Source: Halobellus rarus (GTDB lineage Archaea > Halobacteriota > Halobacteria > Halobacteriales > Haloferacaceae). Taken from it: a DNA stretch of 64,000 nt. Shown one piece after another: positions 8,592 through 15,404 of this stretch. The stretch is from NCBI RefSeq assembly GCF_024494595.1, contig NZ_JANHDI010000004.1, positions 248,001 through 312,000 of the forward strand, in the 5' to 3' direction. Both the position numbers and the translations under genes were made by a program. The notes under the pieces were generated by a model that was not told the origin of the DNA, made no database searches, and saw only the letters and a list, made by a program, of their open reading frames with translations. The number at the start of each line of letters is the position of its first letter. The stretch's first letter is position 1.

Positions 8592-8716
8592 GCCTTGTGG
8601 TATCAATTCCGAGAGCGCTTAGCGCCCGCGATCAGCGGAAACGACGATCCGTGTGACGATCACCGCCGATCGCTGGGGAGTGAAGTGCCAGCGAGCCTCG
8701 AACGTTTCGGCGCTAG

Positions 8717-9475
8717 TCACGGTTGTATCAAGAACCCTCCCTCGACCGGGAGCGTGACGCCCGTGATGCGCGAGGACAGATCGGATCCCAGAAAGAGGAC
8801 CGCGTTCGCGAGTTCCTCGGGAGTGGCCCGTCCGGGCATCGCCTCCGAGATCTCGTAGCGATCGGTCGAATCCGGCCGCTGGACGGCGACGCGGTCCTGC
8901 ATCGACGTGTTCACGATGCCCGGCAGGATCGCGTTCACTCTGATTTCATCGGTCGCGTACTCCATCGCCGCCGCCCTCGTCATCCCGTTGATACCCGCTT
9001 TCGAGGCGCTGTAACCCGCTCGTCCCATAATTCCAGTCACGCTCGCGACCGAGGACGTGTTGACGATCGAGCCGCCGCCGTCGGCCAGCATCGCCTGGAT
9101 GCCGTACTTCATTCCGTAGAACGCCCCTCGGAGGTTGACCGCGACGACCCGATCGAAGTCGGCCGAGTCGTACTCGGCGAACTCGGCCAGGGCCCCCTCG
9201 GTGCCCGCGTTGTTGAACACGACGTCCAGACCGCCGTACGTGTCCACCGCGGTCTCGATGAGTCGCTTCACGTCCGCCTCCTCGGCGACGTCCGTCGGCA
9301 CGAACGTCGCCTCGCCGCCGTCGGCGACGATCGACGCGACCGCCTCCTCGCCGCCCTCCTCGTCTACGTCTCCCACGACGACGCTGGCCCCGTGCTCGCA
9401 GTACTGTTTGGCCGTCGCCTCGCCGATGCCGGAGGCACCGCCGGTGACGACCGCCACTTTGTCGTTTACGACCAT
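8717..9475 (-). CDS. Short-chain dehydrogenase/reductase (SDR) family oxidoreductase
   Basis: The 252-residue classical SDR has the cofactor motif TGGASGIG at residues 11-18, Asp36 after the second strand (favouring NAD), NNAG at 88-91, the catalytic Ser near 141-142 (VNTSSVAS), and Tyr155/Lys159 in YSASK. The C-terminal LGSDLSSRITGVTLPVEGGF is also typical. It would oxidise or reduce an alcohol or sugar acid. A weak TATA (CTTTACTC, about 9501-9508) lies 30 nt upstream of the ATG. It is divergent from the zinc MDR dehydrogenase at 9642, and the shared 166-bp gap holds a pair of 17-bp direct repeats, so the two are probably co-regulated. Substrate unknown. Confidence 0.92.
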   Translation of the reverse strand: MVVNDKVAVVTGGASGIGEATAKQYCEHGASVVVGDVDEEGGEEAVASIVADGGEATFVPTDVAEEADVKRLIETAVDTYGGLDVVFNNAGTEGALAEFAEYDSADFDRVVAVNLRGAFYGMKYGIQAMLADGGGSIVNTSSVASVTGIMGRAGYSASKAGINGMTRAAAMEYATDEIRVNAILPGIVNTSMQDRVAVQRPDSTDRYEISEAMPGRATPEELANAVLFLGSDLSSRITGVTLPVEGGFLIQP

Positions 9476-9537
9476 TGCACCCGCCGATTCGGCGACCAGC
9501 GAGTAAAGTGTTCGTGAGCCCCCGGCGGCGGGCATAT

Positions 9538-9580
9538 GAGACCGTCGGTGACACCCCACCTCGGAGACCGTCGGTGACAC
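9538..9580. repeat. Pair of exact 17-bp direct repeats between divergent SDR and MDR genes
   Basis: GAGACCGTCGGTGACAC occurs at 9538-9554 and again at 9564-9580, a 26-bp period. Each copy holds the near-palindrome ACCGTCGGT. The repeats sit between the SDR promoter (about 9501-9508, minus strand) and the MDR TATA box (9613-9620, plus strand), which is the expected place for an operator controlling both genes. Confidence 0.7.
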
Positions 9581-9612
9581 TCCAGCCCGGCCGACAGGAG
9601 CGCTCCGAAAGG

Positions 9613-9620
9613 TTATAATA
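9613..9620 (+). promoter_or_regulatory. TATA box of the zinc MDR dehydrogenase gene
   Basis: TTATAATA is centred about 26 nt upstream of the ATG at 9642 and predicts a leaderless transcript. Confidence 0.65.
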
Positions 9621-9641
9621 CGATAATCCTCACTGTCACGT

Positions 9642-10685
9642 ATGCGCGGCCTGGCTAAAACCACCCGAGCGTCCGGTGGGATGGAACTTCTGGATCTCGA
9701 TCGACCGACACCCGCCGCCGACGAGGTGCTCGTCGAAGTCGACTACGCCGGACTCTGCGGCAGCGACGCGGGAATCTACGAGTACAAATCGGCGTTCGAG
9801 CGGATGGACCCGCCGACGGTGATCGGACACGAGTACACGGGGCGAGTCGTCGAGCGCGGCGAGGACGTCACGTCGTTCGCCGTCGGAGAGCGCGTCGTCG
9901 AGCGACCGATCCGCGGGTGCGGCGAGTGCTATCAGTGTCAGAGCGGTATGGAGAACATCTGCCGGAACATCGAACTCACCGGCATCGATCACGACGGCGC
10001 GTACGCCGGGTACGTCGCCGTGCCCGCCGATTCGATCCAGTCAGTGCCCGCCGGGGTCGATCCGCGTCACGCCGCCCTGGCGGAACCGACGGCCGTCTGC
10101 ACCCGCGCCGTCATCGAGAACTCACGCGTCGGTGCCGGCGACCGGGTGCTCGTCGCCGGACCGGGGCCCATCGGACTGCTGACCGCCCAGGTCGCCGACG
10201 CGCAGGGCGCGAACGTGACCGTCGCCGGCGTCGGCCCCGACACCGCCTATCGGCTTCCGCTCGCGGAGGAACTCGGGTTCCCGGCGATCAACATCGAGGA
10301 GACGGATCTGGAGACGTATCGCGAGGAGTTCACCGACGGGATCGGCTACGACGTGGTGTTCGACACGACCGGTCATCCCTCCGGGCTTCCGATGGCCACC
10401 GAGGAAGTCCGCAAGGGCGGACAGATCGTCCTCGTCGGACAGGCCGGCGAGACGTCGATCCCCACGACCCCCATCGTCCGCGCGGAGGTCGACATCCAGT
10501 GTTCCTACAGCGCGATGTTCCGCGACTTCGATCGCGCGTTCAGGCTGATGGCCTCCGGCGACCTCGATCACGAGACGTTCCTCGACGACCGGTTCAGTCT
10601 CCTCGACGCCGAGGCGGCGTTCGAGTCGTTCTTGGCCGGCGAGACGTGCAAACCGGTCTTCGACGTCTCCGTCCTCCGCGAGTAG
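9642..10685 (+). CDS. Zinc-dependent medium-chain alcohol/polyol dehydrogenase
   Basis: The 347-residue MDR enzyme retains both zinc sites. Catalytic zinc ligands are Cys39 (GLCGSD), His63-Glu64 (IGHEYTG) and a later Glu149 (ALAEPT); structural zinc ligands are Cys93, Cys96, Cys99 and Cys107. The nucleotide-binding loop GPGPIG is at 173-178. The pattern is that of sorbitol, threonine, galactitol or glucose-type dehydrogenases, which oxidise a secondary alcohol with NAD(P). Its leaderless promoter lies just beyond a repeat pair shared with the divergent SDR gene. Together they could perform successive oxidations of a polyol or hydroxy acid imported by the nearby TRAP system. The substrate is not determinable here. 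Confidence 0.92.
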   Translation: MRGLAKTTRASGGMELLDLDRPTPAADEVLVEVDYAGLCGSDAGIYEYKSAFERMDPPTVIGHEYTGRVVERGEDVTSFAVGERVVERPIRGCGECYQCQSGMENICRNIELTGIDHDGAYAGYVAVPADSIQSVPAGVDPRHAALAEPTAVCTRAVIENSRVGAGDRVLVAGPGPIGLLTAQVADAQGANVTVAGVGPDTAYRLPLAEELGFPAINIEETDLETYREEFTDGIGYDVVFDTTGHPSGLPMATEEVRKGGQIVLVGQAGETSIPTTPIVRAEVDIQCSYSAMFRDFDRAFRLMASGDLDHETFLDDRFSLLDAEAAFESFLAGETCKPVFDVSVLRE

Positions 10686-10781
10686 GTCCCGGGGTTTCAC
10701 CACCGCCGCCGGACGCCACTGGAAACCGACGACCGACGGCGCCTCCCGACGTCGCAAGCGTCCAAGAAAGATACCGAGAAG

Positions 10782-11456
10782 TCAGTCGTTCCGCGGGTCC
10801 CACTCGTTCCACTCGCGCTCGACGAGGAAGTCGTCGAGTTTCCCCTTCGGATCCTCGAAGACGTGCGAGCCGTGGAAGACGAGCAGCGTGTCGAAGTCGT
10901 GGCCGAGCAGGTTATACAGGTTGAGTTCAGCGTCCTCGTGGTTGGCGTTGAAGAGCGCCGGCGGCGGGAGCAAATAACCGGCCGGAAGCCCGCCGCGGTC
11001 GGAGCCGTCCAGGGTGTCGCCGGAGATGAGGATGTCCCGGTCTTCCAAGAGGAGCGCCGAGGTCGCTTCGGTGTGGCCCGGGACCTGGATAACCCGGATG
11101 TTTCCGTCGAGTACGTCACCGTCCTCGTACGCGACGTCGGGCTCGATGTCGAGGCCGGCCTCCTCGAGGTGCTCGTACAGCTTCGATTCGTCGGCAGGCA
11201 TCGCGAGTTCGGGATCGAACGCCTCGACCACGTGGGCGAGGCCGCCGTGGTGGCCGTGGTCGCCGTGGGTCAGGATGACCCGGTCGACGCGGCCGTACTC
11301 CGCTCGGAGTGTCTCGACGAGTTCCTCGCCGTTCTCGTCGAACGCGGTGTCGACGAGCGTAATTTCTCCCTCTTCAGGCATATCTTTGAGAACGAACACG
11401 CGCACGTGCTCGAACTGGATCTGGTCGATACCCTCGACAACGTTGCTGACGCTCAT
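10782..11456 (-). CDS. Metallo-beta-lactamase-fold hydrolase with altered HxHxDH motif
   Basis: This 224-residue protein has the MBL fold: the first strand ends in VDTAFD, and later ligands are present (PGHTEATSA with His128, SGDTLDG with Asp147, FHGSHVF with a C-terminal His). The signature loop near residues 63-72 reads THGDHGHHGG. Compared with THxHxDHxGG, the second His is Asp and the key Asp is Gly, so the second metal site is probably changed. MBL enzymes hydrolyse thioesters, lactones or phosphoesters. In this context a lactonase for the product of the adjacent dehydrogenase is conceivable. A TATA-like TATATAAT lies near 11483-11490 upstream. The function remains open. Confidence 0.75.
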   Translation of the reverse strand: MSVSNVVEGIDQIQFEHVRVFVLKDMPEEGEITLVDTAFDENGEELVETLRAEYGRVDRVILTHGDHGHHGGLAHVVEAFDPELAMPADESKLYEHLEEAGLDIEPDVAYEDGDVLDGNIRVIQVPGHTEATSALLLEDRDILISGDTLDGSDRGGLPAGYLLPPPALFNANHEDAELNLYNLLGHDFDTLLVFHGSHVFEDPKGKLDDFLVEREWNEWDPRND

Positions 11457-11631
11457 ACGTGTTTCCGACTGCGATCTTATCCTATATAATTTTGTTGGAG
11501 ACCGGCACTGGATTTCTCGGAATCCTCGCGTAGTACCAGCGGTGTCGGTTATCCGAACGGACTCCGATGGCCGACAATCTGTTTCAATGATGTCGAAAAT
11601 TTATGGCCGCGTGAAGGCCTAAATTATAATC

Positions 11632-11655
11632 AGTAACATACGTACGTCTGTTACT
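11632..11655. repeat. 24-bp near-perfect palindrome
   Basis: The half-sites AGTAACA (11632) and TGTTACT (ending 11655) flank the self-complementary core ACGTACGT (11640-11647); all share the centre at 11643.5, with one mismatch pair. A TATA-like AATTATAA lies immediately to the left (about 11622-11629). This arrangement resembles an operator overlapping a transcription start. No downstream intact gene is obvious. Confidence 0.6.
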
Positions 11656-11701
11656 TAACAGCCGATCCGAGGGTGAGGTTTCAACATTAGTAAAAATATT
11701 C

Positions 11702-12223
11702 ATCGGTTACATCGGCTCAGAACCCGAGCGGGAACGATCAGCCGAAGGGTCCAGATTCGAGCGACAGCACTCGCCCCCGTTCGAGAGACCCCCGATCGAC
11801 GAGGGCCGATGGGTTCCAGAGGATCCGTCGCACGTCCGTCCCGACTTCAGCCCCGAGACCGACCACGCCTCCGTGCCCGTGAAGCAGTCAGACTTCTCGT
11901 AGCGCCGGGATTCACCCACAGTCACAGCGGCGGGCGAGCGTTCGTTCGATCGATCGCGCGGCTCCGTACGAATGGAGGCGCACTCAGTCACAACCGCCAC
12001 GAGGTTTCGGCAAAATGAAAATCGGGTGGCGAATTCGGACGGCGAGCACGGCGAATCCGATCTGGCGATGTCAGTCGACGTCCCCGTCGACAGCACCGAC
12101 CTCGTCCTGGTGAGTCCCGGCTGTCACGTTACCGGCAACCCCCTGGCGACGCTCGCCCATTGGCTCCGCAACCGGGACCGAACGCGCACCGCCGATCGAC
12201 GGTGGGCGTGCGGACCGCTCTAG
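11702..12223 (+). pseudogene. Possible decayed coding region
   Basis: One plus-strand frame (second codon position set by 11708) reads an acidic, protein-like stretch including IDEGRWVPEDPSHVRPDFS, hits TAG at 11900-11902, and then continues open to TAG at 12221-12223 through segments such as SVDVPVDSTDLVLVSPG. Asp/Glu/Val-rich composition is what real haloarchaeal genes show, whereas the competing frames are Arg/Ser-rich. I recognise no family, no good start codon is visible for the first part, and the region could be random sequence. Confidence 0.25.
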
Positions 12224-12400
12224 GAAATTTATGCCGAAATAGATTTATTATATTATATATTTCATAAAATAAACTATGATAGTATAGTTCTCATATACAC
12301 CGGGTATTTTAGAGTTTTATAGTTACTTCTACTATCGTATTTATTAGTAAATACGCTTATAGTAGTATTATTGTTATATAGGATACTAGATAAATAGGTG
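12224..12400. other. AT-rich island with repeated ATAGT/ACTAT motifs
   Basis: About 175 bp are strongly AT-rich in an otherwise GC-rich chromosome. It holds inverted repeats AACTAT-N6-ATAGTT (12272-12289) and ATAGT-N7-ACTAT (12319-12335) and further ATAGTA copies near 12359-12367. No ORF is present. It precedes the aroD promoter. It may be a multi-site regulatory region or a relic of inserted DNA. Confidence 0.55.
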
Positions 12401-12436
12401 TCGAGTCTCTCGCGGCGATCGTACTCCCGATGGGCA

Positions 12437-12444
12437 AATTTATA
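12437..12444 (+). promoter_or_regulatory. TATA box of aroD
   Basis: AATTTATA is centred about 29 nt upstream of the ATG at 12470, consistent with a nearly leaderless aroD transcript. Confidence 0.6.
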
Positions 12445-12469
12445 TGGCAAAGGATGCTATCGAGTGTCA

Positions 12470-13213
12470 ATGAAAATTGACGGCTTCACTCTCGCGGCTA
12501 CAACAAACGATCTCACACGGGAGGAGGAAGCCCGAGAGAAGGCGGACGTCATCGAGTTCCGGATGGACCAGGCGGAGGACCCGATCGCACAGCTCGAAGC
12601 GTACGACGGCGAACTACCGATCGTCGCGACGAACCGCAATCAGTGGTTCGGCGGAAAGGCCCGCGACACCGGACGTCTGGACACGCTCTTCGCGGCGTCT
12701 CGATTCGACGCTGTCACGTACGTCGACATCGAACTGGAGACGGCACGGGCGAAGGAGTGGATTCTCGAGGAGTTCCGCGACAACGACGTCGGCCTCATCA
12801 TCTCGCATCACGACTTCGACTCGACACCGGACAAGGAGGTTCTCACGGCGATCATCGACCAGTGTGCGGGCTACGGCGACGTGGCGAAAGTCGCGGTCTA
12901 CCCCGAGGACCTCTCGGACACGCTGACGCTTCTGACGGCGCTACACGAAGCCACCCAGGCCGGCATCGATGCCGCCGGTATCGCGATGGGCGAAACCGGG
13001 AGTCACACCCGCGTAGTCGGTCACATATACGGTTCCAAGCTCGGATACGCACCCCTCCTCGACGACGACAGCGAGTACGCACCCGGCCAGATTCCCCTCG
13101 GCAAGCTCAGGGCGCTCGTCGAATCGACCAGGATCGACGGCACGCAACTGGAACGCATCGAAGCTATCGAGGGCGACGTCTCCGTCCCCTCCGAACTGAC
13201 GCTGCCGAACTGA
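12470..13213 (+). CDS. aroD: 3-dehydroquinate dehydratase, type I
   Basis: The 247-residue enzyme converts 3-dehydroquinate to 3-dehydroshikimate through a Schiff base. Type I landmarks are present: EFRMD at residues 29-33 (substrate-binding Glu, Arg, Asp), the catalytic His in ISHHDFD (112-114), and the Schiff-base Lys in VAKVAVY (Lys140). A C-terminal MGETGSHTRVVGHIYGSKLGYAP block and a GQIPLGKLR segment complete the family pattern. It is isolated from other shikimate genes, behind an AT-rich island, and upstream of a LigM-like demethylase gene. It may therefore serve quinate/shikimate catabolism, or simply be the biosynthetic enzyme; the sequence does not decide. Confidence 0.93.
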   Translation: MKIDGFTLAATTNDLTREEEAREKADVIEFRMDQAEDPIAQLEAYDGELPIVATNRNQWFGGKARDTGRLDTLFAASRFDAVTYVDIELETARAKEWILEEFRDNDVGLIISHHDFDSTPDKEVLTAIIDQCAGYGDVAKVAVYPEDLSDTLTLLTALHEATQAGIDAAGIAMGETGSHTRVVGHIYGSKLGYAPLLDDDSEYAPGQIPLGKLRALVESTRIDGTQLERIEAIEGDVSVPSELTLPN

Positions 13214-13237
13214 GTAGCGAAGCGAGAGCGAGGCCCG

Positions 13238-13771
13238 TTACGCCCCCGCCGCGCCCGTGAGCGGTTCGACGACTCGCAGGTCTTTCTCCGCGGCGACGTC
13301 TCTGATCTTCTCGAGCACTACCTCGGTAGCGCCGCGTTCGGCCGCGATGTCGATACGGGCACTCGAGACGTTCGACGTCCCCTCCGGTGCCGCGACCGAC
13401 AGGTCCGTCACGGTCGCGTTCGCAGACTCCTGAATCCGCGAGAGCGTATCCGAGAGGTCGGTATCGATGACGTGACCCGAGAGGATGACCGTCAGGCCCT
13501 CGCTGTAGCGCTCGGTGCCGGCCTGAATGACGTTGATCCCGGCGTCGCGGAGGCCGTCGATGATATTCTCGAAGCGGGCCGGCGTGGCCTCGACGTCGAC
13601 TTCGACGGGGATGTGTCCGCGGGGCGTGACGTTGCCCCGCTCGTGGAAGATCGACAGGAGGTTCCCGCCGTTGTCCGCGATCGGGCGGAGCGACCGGAGG
13701 AGTTCGCCCGGCTCGTCGACCAACTCGAGGCGGAGCGTGTACGCGCGGACGTCCGTCTGGACGTCACTCAT
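13238..13771 (-). CDS. ACT-domain amino-acid-binding regulatory protein
   Basis: The 177-residue protein starts with an ACT domain (about residues 8-80): TLRLELVDEPGELLRSLRPIAD..GGNLLSIFHER, with the strand-Gly-Leu pattern that binds amino acids at domain interfaces. A second, looser alpha/beta half follows. In many haloarchaea a similar protein is encoded next to homoserine dehydrogenase, where it may sense threonine-family amino acids; here that partner is absent. Transcription is convergent with aroD. A TATA-like TTTATTTC lies about 55 nt upstream of the chosen ATG, implying a short leader. An in-frame ATG at 13813 is too close to that TATA to be the start. Confidence 0.75.
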   Translation of the reverse strand: MSDVQTDVRAYTLRLELVDEPGELLRSLRPIADNGGNLLSIFHERGNVTPRGHIPVEVDVEATPARFENIIDGLRDAGINVIQAGTERYSEGLTVILSGHVIDTDLSDTLSRIQESANATVTDLSVAAPEGTSNVSSARIDIAAERGATEVVLEKIRDVAAEKDLRVVEPLTGAAGA

Positions 13772-13966
13772 CGATGGATCGACCTCGGTTCGTCCGGTGC
13801 ATACCCGACTCATCCCTCGGAAGCGAAATAAACGTACTGTCGGTCAGCAGATGAGTCGTCGCCGAGCGACAGAACGGGAACTCGAGTAGCGAGGCCCGAA
13901 TCGCGTGGACGCGTTCGACGAACGAAACGCCTCAGTCCGGATTCCACCCCTCGGCGAGCGGGTCCA

Positions 13967-13976
13967 TTTATATAAA
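13967..13976 (+). promoter_or_regulatory. TATA box of the LigM-like gene
   Basis: TTTATATAAA is a perfect palindromic TATA. Transcription would begin near 14000, leaving a leader of about 15-20 nt before the ATG at 14016. Confidence 0.65.
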
Positions 13977-14015
13977 AGGTTATGTTCACTTCCCCCGAGT
14001 ATCACAGGTACACAT

Positions 14016-15353
14016 ATGTCAGACCGAACCCTTCAGGACGCACTCGACTCGGCGGCGAGCCCCGTCGACCTCCTCCGCGACCTCGGACTCGCGAGGTTCA
14101 CCGACCTCCCGGACGAGTTCACCCACTGGATCGAAGAACAGCGAGCGTGGGCCGAAAGCGTCGCGTTCGCGGATCAGTCGTATCACATGACCGATCTGCG
14201 AATCGACGGCGTCGAGGCGATCGATCTCTACGCCAAGTACGCCGTCAACAACTTCGAGCAGTTCGACGTCGGGCAGGCGAAACAGCTCGTCGTCGCCAAC
14301 CCCGACGGCTACCTCGTCGGCGACGCCATCCTCTTCCGGGAGGCCGAGGACTCGTTCCTGAGCGTGGGTGCCGCCGCGGCCCACAACTGGCTGATTTACC
14401 AGGCGGAAACGGGAGACTACGACGTCGAGACCGAGTATCAGCCCCGCCCCGTCGGAACGGGAGACGACCCCAACAACTTCCGGTATCAGGTACAGGGCCC
14501 CGACGCGGTCGCCGTGATGGAGGAAGCCATCGACGGCTCGATCCCGGACCTGGGCTTCTTCCGGTTCGAGGAGGTCTCGATAGATGGCAGCGACGCGTAC
14601 CTCCTGCGACACGGAATGGCCGGCGAGGCCGGCTTCGAGTTCTGGGGCGACTGGGACGACGCCGACGCCGTCAGAGAAGCGATCCTCGACGCGGGCGAGG
14701 CGTACGACGTCCGTCGGCTCGGCTCGAAGAGCTACCAGAGCGCGAACACCGTCCTGGGCTGGCTCCCCCTCCCGGTCCCGGCGATCTACACCGGCGAGGA
14801 GATGAAGGACTTCAGAGAGTGGCTCTCCCTGCGGCGCGGCCTCATCTCGATCGGCGGGAGCTACGACTCCGACGACATCGAGGACTACTACGTCACGCCG
14901 ATCGAGGTCGGCTACGATCACATCGTCGACTTCGATCACGACTTCGTCGGGCGGGAGGCCCTGGAAGCCGAAATCGACGATCCCGAGCGGAAGAAGGTGA
15001 CGCTCGTCTGGAACGACGAGGACGTCGTCGACGTCTACGCCTCGCTGTTCCGCGAGGGCGAGACGAGCAAGTTTATGGATATGCCGGTCCCGCGCTCCTC
15101 GGCGTGTCACTACGACGAGGTGAAGAAAGACGGCGAGCTCGTCGGCGTCTCCAAGTGGATGAGCTACCTCTACAACCACCGGAAGATGCTGTCGCTCGCG
15201 CTCGTCGACACCGAGTACGCCGAACCCGGCACGGAGGTCACCCTCACCTGGGGCGAGGCCGACGGCAGCGAAAACAAGAGCGTCGAGCGCCACGAGCAGA
15301 CCGAGATCCGGGCGACCGTCGCACCGGCACCGTACAAGCAGGATCGACGGTAA
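14016..15353 (+). CDS. GcvT-fold aminomethyltransferase family protein, LigM/DesA-like O-demethylase homologue
   Basis: The 445-residue protein belongs to the GcvT/DmdA/LigM fold that moves a methyl or aminomethyl group to tetrahydrofolate. Segments such as ADQSYHMTDLRIDG near residue 50, LRHGMAGEAGFEFWG near 200, the PAIYTGEEMKDFREWL block near 255, and IEDYYVTPIEVGYDHIVDFDHDF near 290 follow the pattern and length (about 450-470 aa) of LigM (3-O-methylgallate/vanillate) and DesA (syringate) O-demethylases as I remember them, rather than the shorter GcvT of about 370 aa. It would take a methyl group from a methoxylated compound. It stands alone with its own promoter, next to AroD. No ring-cleavage enzyme is visible. 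Substrate assignment is inference. Confidence 0.72.
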   Translation: MSDRTLQDALDSAASPVDLLRDLGLARFTDLPDEFTHWIEEQRAWAESVAFADQSYHMTDLRIDGVEAIDLYAKYAVNNFEQFDVGQAKQLVVANPDGYLVGDAILFREAEDSFLSVGAAAAHNWLIYQAETGDYDVETEYQPRPVGTGDDPNNFRYQVQGPDAVAVMEEAIDGSIPDLGFFRFEEVSIDGSDAYLLRHGMAGEAGFEFWGDWDDADAVREAILDAGEAYDVRRLGSKSYQSANTVLGWLPLPVPAIYTGEEMKDFREWLSLRRGLISIGGSYDSDDIEDYYVTPIEVGYDHIVDFDHDFVGREALEAEIDDPERKKVTLVWNDEDVVDVYASLFREGETSKFMDMPVPRSSACHYDEVKKDGELVGVSKWMSYLYNHRKMLSLALVDTEYAEPGTEVTLTWGEADGSENKSVERHEQTEIRATVAPAPYKQDRR

Positions 15354-15404
15354 CCCACGTCGAACAGTCGGTAGCGCGTGGTCTCCCATCGACGCATTTC
15401 GGGG

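Larger units (their letters stand above)
11457..12469. other. One-kilobase stretch without an intact gene
   Basis: No convincing intact gene is visible. The segment holds the MBL promoter (near 11483), a 24-bp near-perfect palindrome (11632-11655), a possible decayed reading frame (about 11702-12223) and an AT-rich island (about 12224-12400) leading to the aroD promoter. Short open frames on both strands within 11707-12223 have Arg/Ser-rich composition unlike real haloarchaeal proteins. Confidence 0.6.

Noticed and set aside
8562-8606. Earlier ATG for dctQ at 8606
   Set aside because: The strong TATA at 8584-8591 would lie inside the gene; the ATG at 8561 is at leaderless distance.
11707-12096. 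Minus-strand 129-codon open frame as a gene
   Set aside because: Ser/Arg/Cys-rich composition is that of an out-of-frame reading; no domain and no promoter.
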